Positions 35,531-44,190 of a stretch of DNA of 64,000 nucleotides are shown here, in pieces. The DNA lies in the NCBI RefSeq assembly GCF_041154485.1, contig NZ_AP028670.1, positions 806,001-870,000 on the forward strand. Reading direction: 5' to 3'. The notes below the pieces were generated by a model. It did not search any database. It was not told the origin of the DNA and worked only from the letters and a program-made list of their open reading frames with translations. A program made the translations under genes and the position numbers. Every line of letters begins with the position of its first letter. The first letter of the stretch is position 1. The DNA is from Variovorax sp. V93 (GTDB lineage Bacteria > Pseudomonadota > Gammaproteobacteria > Burkholderiales > Burkholderiaceae_C).

Positions 35531-36211
35531 TCAGGAGGACGGGCGGGACAGCGTTGCCAGCTTCTTCTTCGCGCTTTGCAGGAGGCCGACCCGCTCGACG
35601 GGCGGTTGGGCCTTGGTGTCTCCGAGCGCGATGATCTCGAGCGCGCCAGCCGCTGCCAGCTTGGACGCGAGCGGGTCGCGCACCGCCAGGCTGTTGAACC
35701 TGTGGTTCGATATGACGTGCACCTTCAGGTGACGGTGGATGGTCTTCGACAGCTTCTGGCAGGCGGCTGCCATGGCGGCTTCATCGGGTATCGACTGGCC
35801 GTGCACGACCAGGAGCTCCACGGTGCCGTCCTTGTCCTCTCCCAGCAGGAAGGCACGCAGGACCGAATCCTTGAACTTGCTGCGCAGCATCGAGCGCAGC
35901 GGTTCGGCGGCGGCGAACGACTTCAGCGCGATGCTGCGCAGTTCATCGTGGAAGACGAACGAGCGGTCGAGCGTGAGAATGTCGGACCCGTCCGCCTTCG
36001 GCTTCTGCCTCTTCAGGATGCCGCTGCCGACAAGGTGTTCCAGGGTGCGCGCCGCATCGGCGGGATCGAGCTTCGAACGCCGGGCGAGCTCGTCCGGCGC
36101 AAACGGTTGGTCGGGCGCCGCGTAGACGAGCTTCAAGAGCTTCTGCACCTCGGGGGAGAAAAGGAAATCTGCGGCACTCATCTTTTTCTGGATCCGGACA
36201 AAGGATCGCAT
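35531..36211 (-). CDS. Winged-helix protein with degenerate nucleotidyltransferase-like domain
   Basis: 226 residues from ATG 36211; ATG 36181 (MSAADFLFSPEVQKLL) is an equally likely start giving 216. Residues about 15-70 form a winged helix (FAPDELARRSKLDPADAARTLEHLVGSGILKRQK). The C-terminal part (about 105-200) follows the pattern of minimal (MNT-type) nucleotidyltransferases linked to winged helices: a helix, then AFLLGEDKDGTVELLVVHG, then KVHVISNHRFNSL. The catalytic GS and DxD residues are absent (LGE and VEL in their place), so the domain is probably inactive and may only bind. It follows the DNA polymerase II gene by about 30 bases on the same strand. Family placement is tentative. 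Confidence 0.5.
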   Translation of the reverse strand: MRSFVRIQKKMSAADFLFSPEVQKLLKLVYAAPDQPFAPDELARRSKLDPADAARTLEHLVGSGILKRQKPKADGSDILTLDRSFVFHDELRSIALKSFAAAEPLRSMLRSKFKDSVLRAFLLGEDKDGTVELLVVHGQSIPDEAAMAAACQKLSKTIHRHLKVHVISNHRFNSLAVRDPLASKLAAAGALEIIALGDTKAQPPVERVGLLQSAKKKLATLSRPSS

Positions 36212-36242
36212 TATCGGGATGAATATCGTCGGCCATGGCGGT

Positions 36243-38615
36243 CTAGAAGAGCCCGCGTTGCGAAGTCGTCAAGGCCATGAAGCTTTCTCCCATGGGCTGA
36301 AGAATGGCGTCGGCAATCGGCTGGAGCTGCCGGGTGAGGTAGTGTTCGTAGTCGATGCGCGAGTGGCGGGTTTCCAGCGGCTCCGGCCCGTTTCGGGTCA
36401 TGACGTATTCGATCCAGCCGCCCGTCTGGTATTGCATGGGCCGGCCGATCCGGGCATTGTGTTCGTCCGCGATGCGCGCGGCCCGGACCTGCGGCGGCAC
36501 GTTGACCAGGTAGGCGTCGAGCCGATGGCGCAGACGCTTGCGGTAGATGAGCAGGTCGTCCTTGGCGCCGGCCAGCGTCGACCGCGCATAGTCGGTGACG
36601 AACGCCTTGTAGGGCTCGCCCTGGAAGATGCGTGACAGCAGGCCCTGCTGGAACTGCCGCGCGAGCGGGGTCCAGTCGCTGCGCGCCATCTCGAGGCCGC
36701 GGTACACCATCTCCTCCTGGCCCGCGGCATCCACACTGAGGCCTGCGTAGCGCTTCTTGCTGCCGATCTCCGAGCCGCGGATGGTGGGCATGAAGAACTT
36801 CTTGTAGTGGGTGTCGACCTCGATTTCGAGAAAGCTCTCCAGGCCCTGTTCCTCGCGCAGCGTGCGCGTCCACCAGCCGTTGATGTCGGCCGCCAGGCTG
36901 GCCGCGACGGCGTGCGCCTCCTCGTTGGTGTGGGCGCGCCTGAGCCAGACGAAGATGGAGTCGGTGTCGCCATAGATGGCTTCGTAGCCCCGCTGCTCCA
37001 CGAATTCGCGCGTGAGCTTCATCATCTCGTGCCCGCGAAGCGTGACGGCGGACACCAGCTTGGGGTTGAAGAACCGGCACTCGGACGCACCCAGCACGCC
37101 GGCGAAGGAGTTCATGAGCAGCTTCAGCGCCTGCGACAGCGGCTCGTTCTTCGCCCGCTTGGCCTCGTCCCGGGCGCGCCAGAGGGTGGTCACGATCGCG
37201 GGCAGGCAGTGCCTGTCGCGCGAGAAGACGGTGCCCTGCGGGCCCTTGACGAGCCCGGCCGGCTCGCCGGCGTTCGAGCCCTCGACGAGGCCCACCGGAT
37301 CGACCAGGAAGGTCCGGATGATCGAAGGGTAGAGGCTCTTGTAGTCCAGCACCACGACGGAGTCGTAGAACCCCGGCTTCGAGTCCATCACGTAGCCGCC
37401 GGGATAGGCCTTGCTCGCAATCTCGCCCACGTTCGGCGCCACGTAGCCCAGCCGATGCATCCGCGGCAGGTAGTGGTGGCTGAACGCGGCAATGGAGCCG
37501 CCGAAGTGGTCGGCCTGCAGGCCGGTGGTCTGGGCCCGCTCCATCATGAACTGCAGCAGCTTCGCCTTGTCGAAGATGCGCAGGACCAGCTCGCAGTCGC
37601 GGATGTTGTAGCGCGCGAGCGCGGGCTTGTCTTCCTGGTAGCGCCGCTCGATCTCGGCCATCTTGTCGTACGCGTCGCCGATGGACTTGCCTTCACCGAG
37701 CAGCGCTTGCGAGACGGTCTCGAGGCTGAAGGACGGGAAGCTCCACACCGCGGCCTTGAGTGCGTCGATGCCGTCGATGACGACCCGGCCCGGTGTCGGC
37801 GCGAACAGGTAGCCCTGCTTGCCCGGATGGGTGCGCCACTCGATGGGGCGGCGCTCCCGCCCGAGCAGGAGCTGCACGCCGCAGTCGTCGGCGGTCTTCT
37901 GCAGCACCCGCAGGTCGAACTGGATGACGTTCCAGCCGATGATGACGTCGGGGTCGTTGCGCTCGAACCAATCGTTGAGCTGATCGAGCATGGCTTTGCG
38001 GGACGGGCAGTAGACGAGCGAAAAATCCATGGGCCCGCCCGGCTCCGGCGGCGGTTCGCCCAGCATGAAGACGACACGCTCCGGCGTGCCGTCCAGCGCA
38101 ATGGAATAGAGCGCTTCGTGCTGGCTCGTCTCGATGTCCAGCGACACGACCTTCAACACGGGGCGGTATTCGGGCGCGGGCCTGAGCTTGCAGTCGACGA
38201 TGGTGGCGTGCGCTGCCCGCCCTCCTTCCACCCGCACGCCGGCGGTGATGAAGCGTTCCATCAGGTAGCGGTCGTGCGGGCGCACGTCGGCTTCGAGCAG
38301 GGGAATGCCCTGGGCCTGGAGGGTGCGTGCCAACCGGCCGAGCTGGCGGAAGTGCGTCGCATAGACACCGAGCACCGTTTCCTGCTGGAAGGTCTTGAGC
38401 GCGAGCTCGCGCAGCTGCACGCCCGGCATGGCCGCGAGGTGGGCCTGGACCGCCGCCCTGTGCCGGGTGGCGACGAACGCGACGCTGCGCCGTGAGGTCA
38501 GGACCACCTTCCTCGGTCCCGCATCGGTGGCCAGCCAGTACTCGATCTCCGTGCCGGCGGGCGCGTCACGCCAGTGGCGCGTGAGGATGAAGCCCTGGAG
38601 TTCGGTGAATGTCAC
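36243..38615 (-). CDS. polB: DNA polymerase II (family B)
   Basis: 790 residues, close to E. coli Pol II (783). The 3'-5' exonuclease motifs are SLDIETS (Exo I), IIGWNVIQFDLRVL (Exo II) and YNIRDCELVL (Exo III). The polymerase motifs are VVVLDYKSLYPSIIRTF (A), LKLLMNSFAGVLG (B) and IYGDTDSIFVWL (C, with the DTD metal ligands). All key residues are present, so the enzyme should be active in damage bypass and replication restart. No ATG is near the family start; GTG 38615 (VTFTELQGFILTRHW) was chosen as the most likely start. The frame is open upstream to 38792 but without family sequence. A LexA-type box was not found by eye. Confidence 0.93.
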   Translation of the reverse strand: MTFTELQGFILTRHWRDAPAGTEIEYWLATDAGPRKVVLTSRRSVAFVATRHRAAVQAHLAAMPGVQLRELALKTFQQETVLGVYATHFRQLGRLARTLQAQGIPLLEADVRPHDRYLMERFITAGVRVEGGRAAHATIVDCKLRPAPEYRPVLKVVSLDIETSQHEALYSIALDGTPERVVFMLGEPPPEPGGPMDFSLVYCPSRKAMLDQLNDWFERNDPDVIIGWNVIQFDLRVLQKTADDCGVQLLLGRERRPIEWRTHPGKQGYLFAPTPGRVVIDGIDALKAAVWSFPSFSLETVSQALLGEGKSIGDAYDKMAEIERRYQEDKPALARYNIRDCELVLRIFDKAKLLQFMMERAQTTGLQADHFGGSIAAFSHHYLPRMHRLGYVAPNVGEIASKAYPGGYVMDSKPGFYDSVVVLDYKSLYPSIIRTFLVDPVGLVEGSNAGEPAGLVKGPQGTVFSRDRHCLPAIVTTLWRARDEAKRAKNEPLSQALKLLMNSFAGVLGASECRFFNPKLVSAVTLRGHEMMKLTREFVEQRGYEAIYGDTDSIFVWLRRAHTNEEAHAVAASLAADINGWWTRTLREEQGLESFLEIEVDTHYKKFFMPTIRGSEIGSKKRYAGLSVDAAGQEEMVYRGLEMARSDWTPLARQFQQGLLSRIFQGEPYKAFVTDYARSTLAGAKDDLLIYRKRLRHRLDAYLVNVPPQVRAARIADEHNARIGRPMQYQTGGWIEYVMTRNGPEPLETRHSRIDYEHYLTRQLQPIADAILQPMGESFMALTTSQRGLF

Positions 38616-38729
38616 GAGAGAGCTTGAAGGTTCGGGCAAGGCGGGAGGACGGACTGGGGCACAGGCGATTTTCGCCCGGCAGTGGGACGGGTTTGGCAGA
38701 ATCCCGGCAACTTCACTTCCTCCACGAAC

Positions 38730-39089
38730 ATGCTGCGCTTCGTCCTCATGACTGCGTTGGGCCTCGCCACCGTGGATGGAGCGGCCGCTCAATCGGCGGA
38801 GCCGCGGCCGGCCGAAGCCGCTGCAGAAGCAGTGCCGGTGACCACGTATGCGCGCTTCGTCTCCGCCAGCCAGGAGGCCGACGGCAAGCTGTATGTCCGG
38901 CTGAAGCTGCTACCAAGGGCCAAGCTTCCTTTCACGGTCCAGAGATTCAGGGTGAGGGACCGGACGCTGTTGGCTGGCGTTGCGGAGGGTTCATGGGTGA
39001 GGTTCACCGCAAGGTACATCGACGGCGAGAACACGTTGACGTCCATCCGCATCACCGCCGAATGCAAGCGCTTCCAGGAATGCGGCTGA
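38730..39089 (+). CDS. Small exported protein, CusF-like OB-fold
   Basis: 119 residues. The N-terminus is a signal peptide (MLRFVLMTALGLATVDGAAAQ). A Glu/Ala-rich spacer leads to about 75 residues that follow the CusF copper-chaperone pattern (PFTVQRFRVRDRTLLAGVAEGSWVRFTARY). However, the copper ligands of CusF (His, Trp and two Met) are not present at the matching places, and two Cys sit near the end (CKRFQEC). It is therefore an OB-fold protein that has probably lost classic copper binding, or an unrelated look-alike. It is divergent from polB with about 115 bases between starts and 61 bases before a diguanylate cyclase gene. Function unknown. Confidence 0.5.
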   Translation: MLRFVLMTALGLATVDGAAAQSAEPRPAEAAAEAVPVTTYARFVSASQEADGKLYVRLKLLPRAKLPFTVQRFRVRDRTLLAGVAEGSWVRFTARYIDGENTLTSIRITAECKRFQECG

Positions 39090-39150
39090 GGCTTCAGCCG
39101 GCCGGGGAGTGCATCATTGCGGGCACAATCCCGCGCACGAAGGAAAACCC

Positions 39151-40611
39151 ATGCCCTCCTCCACCGACTACGAATCGCTGTTCGAGTTTGCGCCGATGTC
39201 GCTCTGGCTCGAGGACTACAGCGGGCTGCGCCAGCTGTTCGACGCCTGGCGCAGCGCCGGCGTCGTGGATCTGGTGGCCCACCTGAATGCCGAACCGCAG
39301 CGCGTGCGCGATTGCATGGCGCAGCTGAAGGTGCTGAGCGTCAACCAGAGCACGCTCACTCTCTTCGGTGCCCAGAGCCAGGCCGAGCTGCTGTCCCGGC
39401 TCGACAGCATCTTCCGTGACGACATGACCGCTCCCGTGATCCACGAGCTGGACCAGCTCTGGCGCGGCAATCTCGGCTTCGGCAACCAGACGGTCAACTA
39501 TGCGCTGGACGGCCGCCGGCTCGACGTGCATGTGCGCGTGCAGGTGCTGCCCGGACACGAGGCGACGTGGGACCGCGTGCTGGTGTCGCTGGACGACATC
39601 ACCGAGCGCGTGCAGGCCGAGCGGCTGCGCCTGGAGAGCGAGCGCTATGCGCGCGAGCTGTTCGAACGTTCGCCGGTGTCGTTGTGGGTGGAGGACTTCA
39701 GCGCGGTCAAGATCCTGCTCGATGACGTGCGCAGGCGCGGCATCAGCGACTTCACGACCTTCATCAAGGTGCACCCGGAGTTCATCACGCGCTGCATGCG
39801 CGAGATCCGCGTGATCGACGTCAACCGGGAGACCCTGCGCATGTTCGGCGCGGCCGACAAGGACGAGCTGCTGGAGAACATCTCGGACATCTTCCGCGAC
39901 GAGATGCACGACTCCTTCGCCGAGCAGCTGCAGGACCTCTGGAACGGCAAGATGCTGCAGCAGCGGGAGGTCATCAACTACGCGCTGACGGGCGACCTGC
40001 TCAACATCCACATGCAGTTCGCCGTGCTCGAGGACCGGCTCGCCACCTGGGACCTCGTGCTGGTGTCGCTGATCGACATCACGGCCAGGAAGAAGGCCGA
40101 GGCCTACCTCGAATACCTGGGCAAGCACGACGTGCTGACGCAGCTGCGCAACCGCGCCTTCTTCTCGGAAGAGCTGAACCGGCTGTCGCGCAAGGGGCCG
40201 TGGCCGGTGTCGGTGCTGGTGATCGACATGAACGGCCTGAAGCCCGTCAACGACGAGGAAGGACACGCCGCCGGCGACGCGCTGCTGCGGCGCGTGGGCG
40301 AGGTGCTGAGCAAGGCGGTCGACGAGCCCGGCTGGCCCGCGCGCATCGGCGGCGACGAATTCGCGGTCGTGCTGCCGAAGACGGACGAGCGCGGGGCGGA
40401 GGCGATCCGCGACCGCATTGCCTCCATGCTCGATCTGAACAACCAGTTCTATGCGGGCCAGAGCGGCCGCTTGCTGAGCCTCGCGGTCGGCGTGGCGACC
40501 TGCGAGGCCGGCGACCTGCTCGATGCGGCGCTGCAGCGCGCAGACCGCGCGATGTACGAGGAAAAGGCGCGCCACTACCGCGACAGCGGGGCCGAGCGCC
40601 GGCGCGACTAG
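39151..40611 (+). CDS. Diguanylate cyclase with two tandem PAS-like sensor modules
   Basis: 486 residues, cytosolic. Residues about 8-160 and 165-320 are two copies of one sensor module; each starts FxxxPxSLWxEDxS, has VNxxTLxxFGA and SIFRDxM in the middle, and ends WDxVLVSLxDIT. They resemble PAS domains. Residues about 325-480 form a GGDEF domain with HDVLTQLRNRAFF, the active-site RIGGDEFAV (GGDEF 400-404) and the final ADRAMYEEKARHY. The intact GGDEF implies synthesis of cyclic di-GMP. The inhibitory RxxD site usually found just before GGDEF is absent (DEPGWPARIGGDEF), so product inhibition is probably weak. ATG 39151 follows AAGGAAAACCC. Confidence 0.92.
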   Translation: MPSSTDYESLFEFAPMSLWLEDYSGLRQLFDAWRSAGVVDLVAHLNAEPQRVRDCMAQLKVLSVNQSTLTLFGAQSQAELLSRLDSIFRDDMTAPVIHELDQLWRGNLGFGNQTVNYALDGRRLDVHVRVQVLPGHEATWDRVLVSLDDITERVQAERLRLESERYARELFERSPVSLWVEDFSAVKILLDDVRRRGISDFTTFIKVHPEFITRCMREIRVIDVNRETLRMFGAADKDELLENISDIFRDEMHDSFAEQLQDLWNGKMLQQREVINYALTGDLLNIHMQFAVLEDRLATWDLVLVSLIDITARKKAEAYLEYLGKHDVLTQLRNRAFFSEELNRLSRKGPWPVSVLVIDMNGLKPVNDEEGHAAGDALLRRVGEVLSKAVDEPGWPARIGGDEFAVVLPKTDERGAEAIRDRIASMLDLNNQFYAGQSGRLLSLAVGVATCEAGDLLDAALQRADRAMYEEKARHYRDSGAERRRD

Positions 40612-40620
40612 GGCGCGTCG

Positions 40621-40637
40621 CCGGCGATGCCGGTTTT
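40621..40637 (+). terminator. Weak hairpin with T-run between convergent genes
   Basis: CCGGC-GAT-GCCGG followed directly by TTTT, 10 bases after the diguanylate cyclase stop. The stem is only 5 base pairs and the T-run is short, so it is a modest intrinsic terminator candidate. It reaches the last base of the convergent MFS gene. Confidence 0.35.
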
Positions 40638-41899
40638 CACTCCGCGTCGAGCCGGTCCCGCCGCATGGCGCGCCAGAGCGCGAGGTCGTAGCAGATCTTG
40701 AGCAGCCCGCAGGCGACGAGCGGCAGCGAGATCCATCCGGCCGCGAACAGCGCGCCGCTGAGCGTCGGGCTGATGGCCGCGGCCAGGCTGCGCGGCACGG
40801 CGGTGAAGCTCGCCGCGGCGCTGCGTTCGGGCGGCGTCACGACCGCCATCACGTAGGCCGTGCGCGTGGGCACGTCCATCGACGACAGCGCACTGCGCAC
40901 CATCAGCAGGCCGAGCGCGATCGGCAGGCTCGGCGCCAGCGCGGCCAGCACCAGGCAGACATTGGCGGGCAGGTGCGTGAAGACCATGGTGTTGAGCAGG
41001 CCGATGCGCCGGGCCACCACGGGGGCGGCAAGCTGCGACGCAGCGCCGAGCAGGCCGGTCCAGAAGAAGAACACGCCGGCCTGGGTCAGCGAGAAGCCGA
41101 AGCGCTCCAGCAGCCACAGCGACATCAGCGCATTGACCATCAGTCCGCCGGCAAAGGCATCGACGCTGAAGAGCGCCGCCAGCCGCACCACCACGCGGCG
41201 CGACGGCCCGAGGGGTGCCGGTGCCACGGGTGCGCTGCCCGCCTCGTGGACGCCGGCGTGGTCGGGCAGCTTGCGGTAGAGCCAGAAGACGGCGAGCCCG
41301 ATCGCGGCGTAGACCGCGAACATGCCGCGCAGCGCGTCGGGCCGCGCGAAGTGGCTGTGCCGAACCAGCCAGTCCGGCACGGCGGCCGCGAGCGCACCCA
41401 TGGCCGCACACAAGGCACCCAGCAGGCTGTAGCGCGCGAACAGCGCGGTGCGGGCATGGCCTTGCGCCGCCGCCGCAAGGCGCGCGTGCTCGAGCGGAAG
41501 GAACACGCTGACGTCGCCGGAACTCGGATTGAGCGTGCCGACCAGCGCGACCACCAGCAGCGGCCAGAACGAGGACAGGCCCGCAAAGCCCAGCCCGGTG
41601 GCGGCCATCAGCAAGGCAGCGCCGCGCAGCAGCCGCCCGCCCGCGAAGCGGTAGCCCCAGGCGCCCACCGCGAGCGTGGCAAGGGCCGAGCCCAGCATGG
41701 TCGCCGTGCTGACGATGCCGACTTCCAGCGTGCCCAGGCCGATCGACAGCAGGTAGGCCGGCAGCAGCACCGCCATGTAGCCGTCGCCGAAGGCGCGCAG
41801 CCCCCGCGCGGCGAGCAAGGGCAGTGCATCGGCGCTGACGCCTGCGGGCAGCAGGCGCGCAAGTCCGGTGCGCGGCGAAGGCGATGGCGCCGCGCTCAT
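40637..41899 (-). CDS. MFS transporter
   Basis: 420 residues with about 12 hydrophobic helices. The N-terminal half begins LRAFGDGYMAVLLPAYLLSIGLGTLEVGI, with the motif-A-like loop AVGAWGYRFAGGRLLRGAAL between helices 2 and 3. A central soluble loop (VHEAGSAPVAPAPLGPSRR) separates the two six-helix halves, and the second half carries ALSSMDVPTRTAYVMAVVTPPERSAAAS, typical of sugar/drug-type MFS exporters. It is an inner-membrane, proton-linked transporter. It is convergent with the diguanylate cyclase gene and divergent from tctB. The substrate is unknown; nothing adjacent points to a pathway. Confidence 0.85.
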   Translation of the reverse strand: MSAAPSPSPRTGLARLLPAGVSADALPLLAARGLRAFGDGYMAVLLPAYLLSIGLGTLEVGIVSTATMLGSALATLAVGAWGYRFAGGRLLRGAALLMAATGLGFAGLSSFWPLLVVALVGTLNPSSGDVSVFLPLEHARLAAAAQGHARTALFARYSLLGALCAAMGALAAAVPDWLVRHSHFARPDALRGMFAVYAAIGLAVFWLYRKLPDHAGVHEAGSAPVAPAPLGPSRRVVVRLAALFSVDAFAGGLMVNALMSLWLLERFGFSLTQAGVFFFWTGLLGAASQLAAPVVARRIGLLNTMVFTHLPANVCLVLAALAPSLPIALGLLMVRSALSSMDVPTRTAYVMAVVTPPERSAAASFTAVPRSLAAAISPTLSGALFAAGWISLPLVACGLLKICYDLALWRAMRRDRLDAE

Positions 41900-42209
41900 G
41901 GGCGGGGCTCCATGGCGTGTGCGGGGGGTGTATCAGGCAGGGCGGTGTCCACGGATGGCTCCATCACGGGTTGCCAGCGCTTGGACGGGACACCGTCTGG
42001 TTGTGCAGGCCGGGAGGCTGTTTTCCCGGCAAGGGCATGCTAGCAGAGACCCCATCGCGGTACGTAGTTCCCCTCAGCTTCTCGTCAGATTGCGATCAGC
42101 TCGGCGCAAGACCATGTGACCGTCCGGAGTTCCATCCGGATGGAGACAAGCCCGGGCGGAGTCCACCTGCGCCGGTTGCGTTCGACAACCCTCAATACAT
42201 CGGGAACGT
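41900..42209. other. Divergent promoter region before tctB, with palindrome
   Basis: 310 bases between the leftward MFS gene and the rightward tctB-tctA pair. It holds no convincing gene. A perfect 12-base palindrome CCATCCGGATGG lies at 42132-42143, about 70 bases before the tctB start. It is a candidate operator for the transporter operon. AT-rich bases just before tctB may hold its promoter. Confidence 0.4.
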
Positions 42210-42632
42210 ATGAGAAACAGAAATCTTGTCAGGGGACTCTTCCTCATGGCAATCGCGCTGGCCTTCGGCCTCACGGCGCTTCGCTACCCCATCGGAGACC
42301 TGAGCCGCGCCGGCGCGGGTCTTTTCCCCGCCATGGTGAGCGGCCTGCTGCTGCTGATCGGCGTGTCGACCGTCGTGCGCTCGTTCTTGGTGGAGCCGGT
42401 GAAGCTGGACCTGCACTTCAAGAACATCGCGCTCATCCTCACGAGCCTGTGCGGCTTCGCGCTGATCTCGATGTACCTGAACATGATCGCGGGCATCGTC
42501 TTCATGGTGTTCTGCTCGGCCTTTGCCGGCAGCTCGAACTCCTGGGTGCGCAACCTCAAGATCTCGGCCGGACTGATCGCCATGGCGCTGGCGCTTCAGA
42601 AGCTCCTCGGCCTCAACCTGCCGCTGTTCTGA
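42210..42632 (+). CDS. tctB: Tripartite tricarboxylate transporter small membrane subunit TctB
   Basis: 140 residues with four hydrophobic helices, the standard TctB plan. Visible family traits are the first helix followed by LSRAGAGLFPAMVSGLLLLIG (the RxGAGxFP motif is characteristic) and a second pair of helices from IALILTSLCGFALI to ISAGLIAMALALQKLL. TctB is the small inner-membrane partner of TctA. Together they import carboxylates using the sodium or proton gradient, with the ligand delivered by a Bug/TctC receptor. tctA starts 10 bases downstream. No receptor gene is part of this operon. Confidence 0.9.
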   Translation: MRNRNLVRGLFLMAIALAFGLTALRYPIGDLSRAGAGLFPAMVSGLLLLIGVSTVVRSFLVEPVKLDLHFKNIALILTSLCGFALISMYLNMIAGIVFMVFCSAFAGSSNSWVRNLKISAGLIAMALALQKLLGLNLPLF

Positions 42633-42642
42633 GGAGACGACG

Positions 42643-44163
42643 ATGGAAGTCCTGAACAACCTGGCGTTCGGCTTTTCGCACGCCCTGACCTGGCACAACC
42701 TGATGTACTGCGCCATCGGCTGCACGGTGGGAACACTGGTCGGCCTGCTGCCCGGCCTGGGGCCGCTGGCCACCATCAGCCTGCTGCTGCCGCTGACCTA
42801 TTCCATTCCCACCACCGGTGCGCTGATCATGCTGGCGGGCATCTACTACGGTGCGCAGTACGGCGACAGCGTGAGCGCGATCACGATGAAGATCCCGCAT
42901 GCGAGCAGCATCGTGGCCTGCATCGACGGCTACGCGATGACGCTCAAGGGCAAGACCGGCCTGGCGCTGTTCACGGCCGGCTTCTCCAGCTTCATCGGCG
43001 GCACGGTCTCGATCCTGGTGCTGTCGTTCCTTGCGCCCGTGCTGGGCGAGGTCGCCTTCCTGTTCGGCCCGGCGGACTACGTCGCGATGATGCTGGTGGG
43101 CTTCGTGTGCGTGAGCTTCGTCACCACCGGCAGCCTGCTGAACGGCCTGGCGATGTGCATGATCGGCGTGCTGCTCGGCACCATCGGCACCGACGTGAAC
43201 AGCGGCATGGCGCGCTTCACCATGGACATGCCCTTCCTGACCGACGGCGTGGGCATCGTGAGCATCGCGCTCGGCTGCTTCGGCATTGCCGAGATCACCA
43301 AGAACCTCGACTCCCGCGAGGAACGCTCGCCCTTCAACGGCAAGATCAACCTCATTCCGACCTGGGCCGAGTTCAAGCGGATCATCCCCAGCGCGCTGCG
43401 CGGCAGCGTGGTCGGCTCGTTCCTGGGCATCCTGCCCGGCGGCGGCCCCACCATCGCGCAGTTCGCGGCCTACGCGCTGGACAAGAAGGTCAGCAAGTAC
43501 AAGCACGAGATCGGCACCGGCTGCATCGAGGGCGTGGCCGGCCAGGCCGCAGCCGACGAAGCGGCGGCGCGCACGAGCTTCATCCCGCTGATGAGCATCG
43601 GCATTCCCGAGAACGCCGTGATGGCGCTGATGCTGGCGGCCTTCATCATCAAGGGCATCCAGCCCGGGCCGAACATGATCGCGAGCCATCCGGAGCTGTT
43701 CTGGGGCCTGGTGGCCAGCATGTGGATCGGCAACGTGTTCCTGCTGGTGCTGAACGTGCCGCTGGTGCGCTACTGGCTGTCGGTGTTCAAGATTCCGTAC
43801 AGCGTGCTGTTCCCGTCGATCCTGTTCTTCTGCTGCATCGGCACCTACAGCGTCAACAACAACCTGGACGATGTGTTCATCACCGCCGCGTTCGGCTTCA
43901 TGGGCTACATGTTCATGCGGCTCGAGCTCGACGCCGCGCCGCTGATGCTCGGCTTCATCCTCGGGCCGATGCTCGAGGAGAACTTCCGCCGCGCGATGCT
44001 GCTGAGCCGCGGAAGCTTCGGCACTTTCGTGTCGCGTCCCATCAGCGGCACCTTGCTGAGCCTGATCGGCGTCTTCGTCGTGTGGCAGGTGGTTTCGTTC
44101 GTGCTGCAGGCCCGAAAGAAGGTCGCCGTTGCGCCGCCCATGGCGCTGGAGCCGCAAGAGTAG
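42643..44163 (+). CDS. tctA: Tripartite tricarboxylate transporter large membrane subunit TctA
   Basis: 506 residues, the usual TctA length, with about 11-12 membrane helices. Family signatures are GCTVGTLVGLLPGLGPLATISLLLPLTY near the start, MLAGIYYGAQYGDSVSAITMKIPH, and the second-half repeat GSVVGSFLGILPGGGPTIAQFAAYALDKK, where the two PGxGP loops are thought to form the transport site. The gene is preceded by AGGAGACGACG and lies 10 bases after tctB. It probably serves one or more of the orphan Bug receptors at 15.0, 19.4, 55.6 and 56.6 kb, since none is in this operon. Confidence 0.95.
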   Translation: MEVLNNLAFGFSHALTWHNLMYCAIGCTVGTLVGLLPGLGPLATISLLLPLTYSIPTTGALIMLAGIYYGAQYGDSVSAITMKIPHASSIVACIDGYAMTLKGKTGLALFTAGFSSFIGGTVSILVLSFLAPVLGEVAFLFGPADYVAMMLVGFVCVSFVTTGSLLNGLAMCMIGVLLGTIGTDVNSGMARFTMDMPFLTDGVGIVSIALGCFGIAEITKNLDSREERSPFNGKINLIPTWAEFKRIIPSALRGSVVGSFLGILPGGGPTIAQFAAYALDKKVSKYKHEIGTGCIEGVAGQAAADEAAARTSFIPLMSIGIPENAVMALMLAAFIIKGIQPGPNMIASHPELFWGLVASMWIGNVFLLVLNVPLVRYWLSVFKIPYSVLFPSILFFCCIGTYSVNNNLDDVFITAAFGFMGYMFMRLELDAAPLMLGFILGPMLEENFRRAMLLSRGSFGTFVSRPISGTLLSLIGVFVVWQVVSFVLQARKKVAVAPPMALEPQE

Positions 44164-44190
44164 CAACCAAAGACGCGGCCATCCGGTCCT

